Of a stretch of 64,000 nt of DNA, positions 59,632 through 64,000 are shown one piece after another. Each line of letters opens with the position of its first letter. Within the stretch, counting starts at the first letter, position 1. The stretch lies in assembly GCF_007751035.1 (NCBI RefSeq), contig NZ_CP036433.1, positions 1,903,001 through 1,967,000 on the forward strand. The letters are read 5' to 3'. Position numbers and translations under genes: made by a program. This DNA comes from Lignipirellula cremea. Lineage in GTDB: Bacteria; Planctomycetota; Planctomycetia; Pirellulales; Pirellulaceae. The notes beneath the pieces are model-generated. The model saw only the letters and a program-made list of their open reading frames with translations. It ran no database searches and had not been told where the DNA came from.

Positions 59632-59997
59632 TTATTTCCTTCGCTTTCGCTTTGCCGCAGCTTTCACCGCCCTGAATTCCGACTCATCGCCAAAGTGGAA
59701 GAAGAGCATGCCTTCCAATTGGCTGTCCTTCACGACCGCCCAGCCACGTCCTATTGCTGCATCCATTTCGTCGTTGCCATCCCAAGAAAACTCGATGGCT
59801 GGCTTTCCATCTCTGGTGGTCAGGCGGCAGTCCATTTGACCCTGAACGCATGCGAAATGGAACGAACCGAGGCCGTTGCGGTCGAACTCAATAAAGCCTT
59901 CGACCTCATCGTCCACGTAGTCCTGGTCCCATTGGTCCATCCAGGTGATTCGCCAGCGGCCAGTGAACTCGTTCTTCTTCTTGGACTTCTTTGCCAT
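59632..59997 (-). CDS. Small hypothetical protein with basic ends (intact copy of the 47.2-kb fragment)
   Basis: 121 aa from the ATG at 59997, preceded by AGGA; upstream in-frame ATGs extend into poor sequence. The N-terminus is lysine-rich (MAKKSKKKNEF) and the C-terminus ends AAAKRKRRK. The core has WRITWMDQWDQDYVDDEVEG, GLGSFHFACVQG and FSWDGNDEMDAAIGRGWAVV. No known function; the truncated relative at 47138-47353 shows the core is conserved. Basic ends could suggest nucleic-acid contact, but this is a guess. Confidence 0.7.
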   Translation of the reverse strand: MAKKSKKKNEFTGRWRITWMDQWDQDYVDDEVEGFIEFDRNGLGSFHFACVQGQMDCRLTTRDGKPAIEFSWDGNDEMDAAIGRGWAVVKDSQLEGMLFFHFGDESEFRAVKAAAKRKRRK

Positions 59998-60029
59998 GTT
60001 CATTCCTGTTGGCACTTGGAATCCAGATT

Positions 60030-60317
60030 TCATTTGAGCCGCCGCTCGCCCAAGAGATAGCTTTGCATGAGTTGTCGATTTTCGTCGGTGGTCGATTCCG
60101 GTTCTACCTCCTTGCACACACGGTCGTAAACTGCGTAGGCATAGTCCCAAAGTTCCGCAGCCACGGCACGATCGATTGCCTCGAATGCTGTTAGCACAAT
60201 CTCGACGAGAGGTAGAAACTCCGAATCATCAACGGGATAATCGTCTTGGCGGGCGAACATGCCATCGATTTGTGCCTTGCCAAGACTGACCAGTTGCGAC
60301 CTGCTGTAATCGTTCAT
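60030..60317 (-). CDS. Small hypothetical helical protein
   Basis: 95 aa, mostly helical, with acidic patches (QDDYPVDDSEFLPLVEIV) and an Ala-rich amphipathic helix (AFEAIDRAVAAELWDYAYAVYDRV). No recognised domain. It is 32 bp from the downstream gene and 17 bp from the upstream gene, in the same direction, so it belongs to the five-gene minus-strand block. Confidence 0.55.
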   Translation of the reverse strand: MNDYSRSQLVSLGKAQIDGMFARQDDYPVDDSEFLPLVEIVLTAFEAIDRAVAAELWDYAYAVYDRVCKEVEPESTTDENRQLMQSYLLGERRLK

Positions 60318-60334
60318 CAGGAAATGTTCCCTTG

Positions 60335-60853
60335 TTACTCAAGCCTCAATTCCGAGACGATCTTCTTCACTTGTTTCGCCGCATCGTTGCGGGACAATCC
60401 CCGAGTTTCCCGCAAGAACTCAATCGCCTGCTCTCGCTCCCCCGTCCTGACTAATCCGTAAAGACGCATCTCCCACTGGGAATCAACGCCGGGCGCAACA
60501 GGTGGTAGCCATTCCACACGAATGTTTCCATGGGGAATGCCACAGGTCAGAATTCGTCGCTGGTCGTCGGGAAAATGCGTCTTTTTGTATTCGACAAGCT
60601 CGTCGAGCATCGCTTCCACGTCGATTGACTTGAACTCGCTCCACATTTCAGGGTTCTCGGCTTTGATGGTTTCCCATGCCGAGCGATAATTCTCACGAGC
60701 ATGACCGAGGCCAGCCGTTTCATTCCAGGCGATGTTGGCGAACATCAAGGCGACTTGAGCGGCCTCAGATGAAGGGGCGCTATTGGACTTGCGCAGTAGT
60801 CGTTCCGCCATCTCTTTCATTATCTCCGACATTTTCTTGGTCTGCTGAGCCAT
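60335..60853 (-). CDS. Hypothetical protein with L7/L12-C-like helical tail
   Basis: 172 aa. The N-terminal half is helical with a basic start (AQQTKKMSEIMKEMAERLLRK). The last 35 residues, EREQAIEFLRETRGLSRNDA then AKQVKKIV, resemble the helix-turn-helix tail of ribosomal protein L7/L12-like domains. No enzyme motif is seen. It is 26 bp downstream of the pRiA4b ORF-3 gene. Confidence 0.55.
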   Translation of the reverse strand: MAQQTKKMSEIMKEMAERLLRKSNSAPSSEAAQVALMFANIAWNETAGLGHARENYRSAWETIKAENPEMWSEFKSIDVEAMLDELVEYKKTHFPDDQRRILTCGIPHGNIRVEWLPPVAPGVDSQWEMRLYGLVRTGEREQAIEFLRETRGLSRNDAAKQVKKIVSELRLE

Positions 60854-60879
60854 GCTTCCTCCTTACTCTCGATGGATGT

Positions 60880-62178
60880 TCACATCTTCCGCCAATCAGG
60901 CAGCCCCTTCTTCATCTCTTTGGTCGCCTGCTTGGGGTCGAATGCGTCAGGGTCGAATGTTCCAGCCCAACGCAGCAAGCGTTCGTGATCCTCATGCTCT
61001 GGATCGGCAATGACTGCCAGGAACTCGTAGTAACCGCCCATGCCGCCGACATCTTCGGGCGGACATGATCGTTCGCCTTCCAGGCAGAGCGGATACTTTT
61101 TGTCCTTCTCCAGCGGCGGGCAGCCTTCGTAAAGAACCTCGTGTTCCCAGCCGTCTCCGAAGTCGTATTTGTACTTGAAGGCGAAACGCTGGCCGGTCTC
61201 GGGCAGAATTCTGCTGAGCATTGTAGTCGTCGAGTCGATGCCGTCGAAGTGATCGAAATCGTCGTCCAGAAGCTCGGGATCGCCGTATCTTTCGCCCTTG
61301 ATCTCGAACTGGTGGAGATGACTATTGGTCCAACCCATTGCCGTCTGGATGTATTCGTGGAGTTTGTCGAAGGTGCAGTCTTGCACCTGGATGCGCCGCC
61401 AGATTGGCGGCTTTGCACCGAGCAGCGTGATCTTGAACTGGTAGAGAACGTCCGGTTTCGCCTTCGGCTTCCGCTGCGACTTCTTCCTGGCCGGTGGTGC
61501 ATTCTTCGCCATGATTCCGTCTTGCAGGCGATCCATCAGGTGCTTGGCAACCACCAGGTACCTGGTAGCCATCAGCACAGCCAACGGTTTCCGGGCATCC
61601 CCGTCTTGCAAATCCTCGGCCAGGGCCATCGTCATGCTGGCGACTTCGACCACGGTAAGCGGCTTCTCTTTCGCCAGCTTGTTCTTGATGGCCTTCGAGA
61701 GCGTGGGCACCGAAAGCAACACATCTCGCTGAGCAGGGGCCAGCCAGAAGTGATCGAGCGGCTTTGTTTTGATCCGTAGCTGCTCAGCGGCAACGAGTGC
61801 TTTGGCTGCAAACTCAGCGATCTGCACGGCCTGATCGGAAATCGCTTTTTTCTGGCGTGCGTCCTCGATCTTCAAAGTCTGCGGAGACGCTTCGTCCGTG
61901 TACGTGTCGAGCAATCGCTGAATCTTCTCGAACACGGCGTCGAGCTTCTTCTGCTTCTTGTTGTCCTCGCAGTGATTGGCTTCAGCGGCGATATAGCCAC
62001 CGAAGTCATCCAGGTCGTCGAGGGTCATCATCACCGGCTCGCCGCTCGGCGTATCCCGAATGATCTGCTCAAAATCCTGGTCGAGGCACATCAGGTCTTC
62101 GAGGACCATCTTCCGCTCGGCAAGGGTTAGCTTGAGCGGCACTTTCTCGCCGGGTTTAATTTGTTTTTTGGTGGGCAT
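60880..62178 (-). CDS. Plasmid pRiA4b ORF-3 family protein
   Basis: 432 aa from the ATG at 62178, with AAGGAAG upstream. The pRiA4b ORF-3 (IS1096 TnpR-like, PF07929) domain fills the C-terminal 180 residues: YQFKITLLGAKPPIWRRIQV, MGWTNSHLHQFEI, FKYKYDFGDGWEHEV and CPPEDVGGMGGYYEFL are all signature segments. The N-terminal half is an unrelated helical region. Family members travel with plasmids and insertion elements, but their activity has not been defined. It is first in the minus-strand five-gene block. Confidence 0.88.
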   Translation of the reverse strand: MPTKKQIKPGEKVPLKLTLAERKMVLEDLMCLDQDFEQIIRDTPSGEPVMMTLDDLDDFGGYIAAEANHCEDNKKQKKLDAVFEKIQRLLDTYTDEASPQTLKIEDARQKKAISDQAVQIAEFAAKALVAAEQLRIKTKPLDHFWLAPAQRDVLLSVPTLSKAIKNKLAKEKPLTVVEVASMTMALAEDLQDGDARKPLAVLMATRYLVVAKHLMDRLQDGIMAKNAPPARKKSQRKPKAKPDVLYQFKITLLGAKPPIWRRIQVQDCTFDKLHEYIQTAMGWTNSHLHQFEIKGERYGDPELLDDDFDHFDGIDSTTTMLSRILPETGQRFAFKYKYDFGDGWEHEVLYEGCPPLEKDKKYPLCLEGERSCPPEDVGGMGGYYEFLAVIADPEHEDHERLLRWAGTFDPDAFDPKQATKEMKKGLPDWRKM

Positions 62179-62354
62179 GATGGCTTCCTTGCGCTGGGTG
62201 AAATAGTATTTTACCGTTTGTGCAAGAGCCAAGGTAGAATGCCCAAAGCAATCCGACGAAGATCGAATACCGTGGAGAACTCACTCGTCGTAGGCCGAAG
62301 ACGATGGATTTTCCGCCACTCGAAACAGAAGCAGACTTTTGAAGGCGGCAGCCA

Positions 62355-62617
62355 ATGAGCTTCAATACCGACGCCTTTTTCCAGGGCTTCACAACTTATC
62401 TCAGAAACCAGCGATCGGACACAGTCAGGTACGCATGCGTTGCGGCATCCCCCGAGCACTGGTTTCAAGTCGAAGCGATTTCGTGGCTGCATTCAAATCG
62501 AACGGCGGTCGGCATTGACGGCGGCGAACCTTCAACGCCTGACTGGGACGTATTGTTCGAGAAGCGGAAAGTCGACATTTGGCTCCAGCAAGTGGCGGGC
62601 GCCGATGAGCAAAGGGG
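62355..62617 (+). pseudogene. Hypothetical gene truncated by an IS3-family element
   Basis: About 87 codons survive from the ATG at 62355 (GAAGGCGG upstream) to the IS boundary: FNTDAFFQGFTTYLRNQRSD, then EHWFQVEAISWLHSNR, and WDVLFEKRKVDIWLQ. The E...F-E-K-R-K...W pattern recalls PD-(D/E)xK nuclease-like folds, but that is weak. Beyond the element no continuation in frame is evident within the window. The frame as it now stands runs on into the IS. Confidence 0.6.
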
Positions 62618-62682
62618 TGAGGTGGTGACCAATTTCCGGGCGCTCCCGAAACTTAGAATGGCTGGAAAAGGAGATCGCCACG

Positions 62683-62982
62683 ATGACTCAGAAACGGAAG
62701 CCAGCGGTTCCTCAAGGCAGGCGGCAGTTCGATGAGGACTTCCAACGCGAGGCCGTCCAGATGCTGCTCGATGGCCATACGGCCGCTTCGATCGTCGAAC
62801 GGCTGGGCCTGTCGAGCACCACCATTCTTTATCGCTGGAAGCGAGAACAGCTCGCTCGCAGCGGGCCGGTGGCGTCGTCGCTCGATGCTCGCGTCAAGGA
62901 GCTCGAAGCCGAGCTGCGACGCGTGGAACGGGAACGCGACATCTTAAAAAAAGCGTTAGCTATTTTCAGCCGCAGCGATTGA
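62683..62982 (+). CDS. IS3-family transposase OrfA
   Basis: 99 aa with AAGGAG nine bases before the ATG. A helix-turn-helix (DGHTAASIVERLGLSSTTIL) is followed by a leucine-zipper-like coil (ARVKELEAELRRVERERDIL). Near its end, a seven-A run at 62946-62952 (TTAAAAAAAGC) is a typical -1 frameshift site that would fuse OrfA to OrfB. Confidence 0.9.
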   Translation: MTQKRKPAVPQGRRQFDEDFQREAVQMLLDGHTAASIVERLGLSSTTILYRWKREQLARSGPVASSLDARVKELEAELRRVERERDILKKALAIFSRSD

Positions 62983-63857
62983 AAGAGGTCGTGGCCGCAG
63001 CCGATCAGATCGTCGCCGCAAAGACGGCCAGCGTCGCTGAGGTGTGCGATTGCCTCGCCATTCCGCGGTCGATTTTCTATGAGCATCGTTCGCCGTCGAC
63101 GACGAAGCGCGAGGAGCGGACCCAGCGTCTGACGCCCTTCGTCATGGAGATCTTTTGGAAGCATCGACGGCGCTATGGCTCGCGGAGAATCGTCGACGAC
63201 CTGGCCGATCGCGGCATCGTCGCTTGTCGCCGAACAGTCGCAAACATCATGAAAACGCAGGGATTACACGCCATTCAACCGAAATCCTTCAAACCCAAAA
63301 CGACCGACAGTCGGCACAAGCTCGGCTACAGTCCGAACCTGTTGCTGCAGGAATTTTCGCTGACGGCGATCAACCAACTGTGGGTCGCGGACATTACGTA
63401 CATCCCGCTGTACGGCAAGCGTTTCGCCTACCTGGCGATGCTGATGGATCGTTATTCCCGGCGACTGATCGGCTGGAGTTTGGACCTGACCATGACCGAT
63501 GCGTTGGTGCTCAGCAGTCTGCGAGTCGCCCTTCGCAGTCGACAATTGCACGTCGATTTAATTCATCACAGCGACCGCGGCGGACAGTACGCGAGCAACC
63601 GATTTCGCGGCGTGCTGCGTCGCGCGTCGATCCGTCAAAGCATGAGCCGCGCCGCCGACTGCTACGCCAACGCTTTCATGGAATCCTGCTTTGGAACGAT
63701 CAAGACGGAACTCGAAATGACCGAGTACGAAAGTATGCAAACCGCGGATCGCGAACTGGCCGAGTACTTCGCGTACAACAACCGCGATCGCAAACACTCC
63801 AGCCTCGGCTACCAAACGCCCCACCAATTTGAAACCAACCAACCCGGTCCAAAATAA
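62979..63857 (+). CDS. IS3-family transposase OrfB (integrase core)
   Basis: 292 aa counted from a TTG at 62979; it is more probably made as OrfAB by -1 slippage at 62946-62952. The rve-type core has WVADITYIPLYGKRFAYLAM (first Asp), LIHHSDRGGQYAS (second Asp) and FGTIKTELEMTEY with the catalytic Glu. An HTH_21-like region (RRYGSRRIVDDLADRGI) precedes it. The frame is intact, so the element may be active. Confidence 0.92.
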   Translation: MKEVVAAADQIVAAKTASVAEVCDCLAIPRSIFYEHRSPSTTKREERTQRLTPFVMEIFWKHRRRYGSRRIVDDLADRGIVACRRTVANIMKTQGLHAIQPKSFKPKTTDSRHKLGYSPNLLLQEFSLTAINQLWVADITYIPLYGKRFAYLAMLMDRYSRRLIGWSLDLTMTDALVLSSLRVALRSRQLHVDLIHHSDRGGQYASNRFRGVLRRASIRQSMSRAADCYANAFMESCFGTIKTELEMTEYESMQTADRELAEYFAYNNRDRKHSSLGYQTPHQFETNQPGPK

Positions 63858-63956
63858 GCCACAAGAGCGCCCGGAAATTGGTCACCACCTCACCTTATCT
63901 GACACAGATCGAGGCTCGGAAGTCCTTATTGCGCAAGGATTCTGACGTAAGTCCAT

Positions 63957-63993
63957 AAAAAAAGCCACCTTGCGATAAGTTACAAGGTGGCCG
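63957..63993 (-). terminator. Intrinsic terminator for a minus-strand gene beyond the right edge
   Basis: Read on the minus strand, GCCACCTTG pairs with CAAGGTGGC around a 10-base loop and is followed by seven T. It would end a transcript coming from outside the window. Confidence 0.7.
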
Positions 63994-64000
63994 TTAGTGC

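Larger units (their letters stand above)
62618..63892 (+). mobile_element. IS3-family insertion sequence
   Basis: 1275 bp with perfect 28-bp inverted repeats that begin TGAGGTGGTGACCAATTTCC at 62618 and end with the complement at 63892. The TG...CA tips are those of IS3 elements. No 3-5 bp direct repeat flanks it (left GGG, right CCT), so the two sides may not have been contiguous before insertion. Confidence 0.92.

Overview
The window is chromosomal DNA from a planctomycete, most likely of the Pirellulales type. The evidence is the density of families nearly private to that phylum: two DUF1501 + DUF1549/DUF1553 (Planctomycete cytochrome C) pairs, giant exported WD40 proteins, a kinase with a DFN motif and a multi-TM tail, an ECF sigma factor of the planctomycete type, and a signal peptidase I carrying a zinc-ribbon insert. 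GC content is high, so most long antisense frames are shadows.

Layout. 1-14 kb: a partial membrane protein, an ECF sigma factor, an exported low-complexity protein, an SMP-30/gluconolactonase, the first DUF1549/1553-DUF1501 pair, then minus-strand genes (Ser/Thr kinase, DUF4430 protein, large membrane protein, small membrane protein, NYN/YacP-type nuclease). 14.4-32.3 kb: one plus-strand run of five exported proteins (DUF1501; Big2-DUF1549-DUF1553; PPC-domain protein; cytochrome-WD40 protein; a 1788-aa WD40 protein), probably one secreted or surface assembly. 32.4-39.8 kb: signal peptidase I, a four-unit 142-bp tandem array, a BNR/sialidase-like protein, leuC, leuD and a zinc alcohol dehydrogenase.

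39.9-64 kb is accessory. An IS4-family element sits in a small gene and left an 11-bp target duplication, so the original gene can be rebuilt. A three-gene RNA-repair operon follows: R2K ATP-grasp, RNA ligase, and an HD phosphoesterase-polynucleotide kinase fusion. Next is a decayed stretch, then a 390-codon permease gene broken by two independent insertions of one ISKra4-type element, each with an 8-bp duplication. An IS66-type transposase, a minus-strand operon (alpha/beta hydrolase, GH5-like/PQQ fusion, PH-like membrane protein, isoprenylcysteine-methyltransferase-like protein), a block of five minus-strand genes ending upstream in a pRiA4b ORF-3 protein, and an IS3 element that truncates a gene complete the window.

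Repeats outside the mobile elements include four copies of a 70-87 bp imperfect palindrome in intergenic DNA, a 54-bp double palindrome between leuC and leuD, and the 142-bp array. I saw no tRNA, rRNA or CRISPR array. The best candidates for follow-up are the RNA-repair operon, the five-gene secreted WD40/cytochrome cluster with its recurring Ala/Lys-rich coils, and the twice-interrupted permease.
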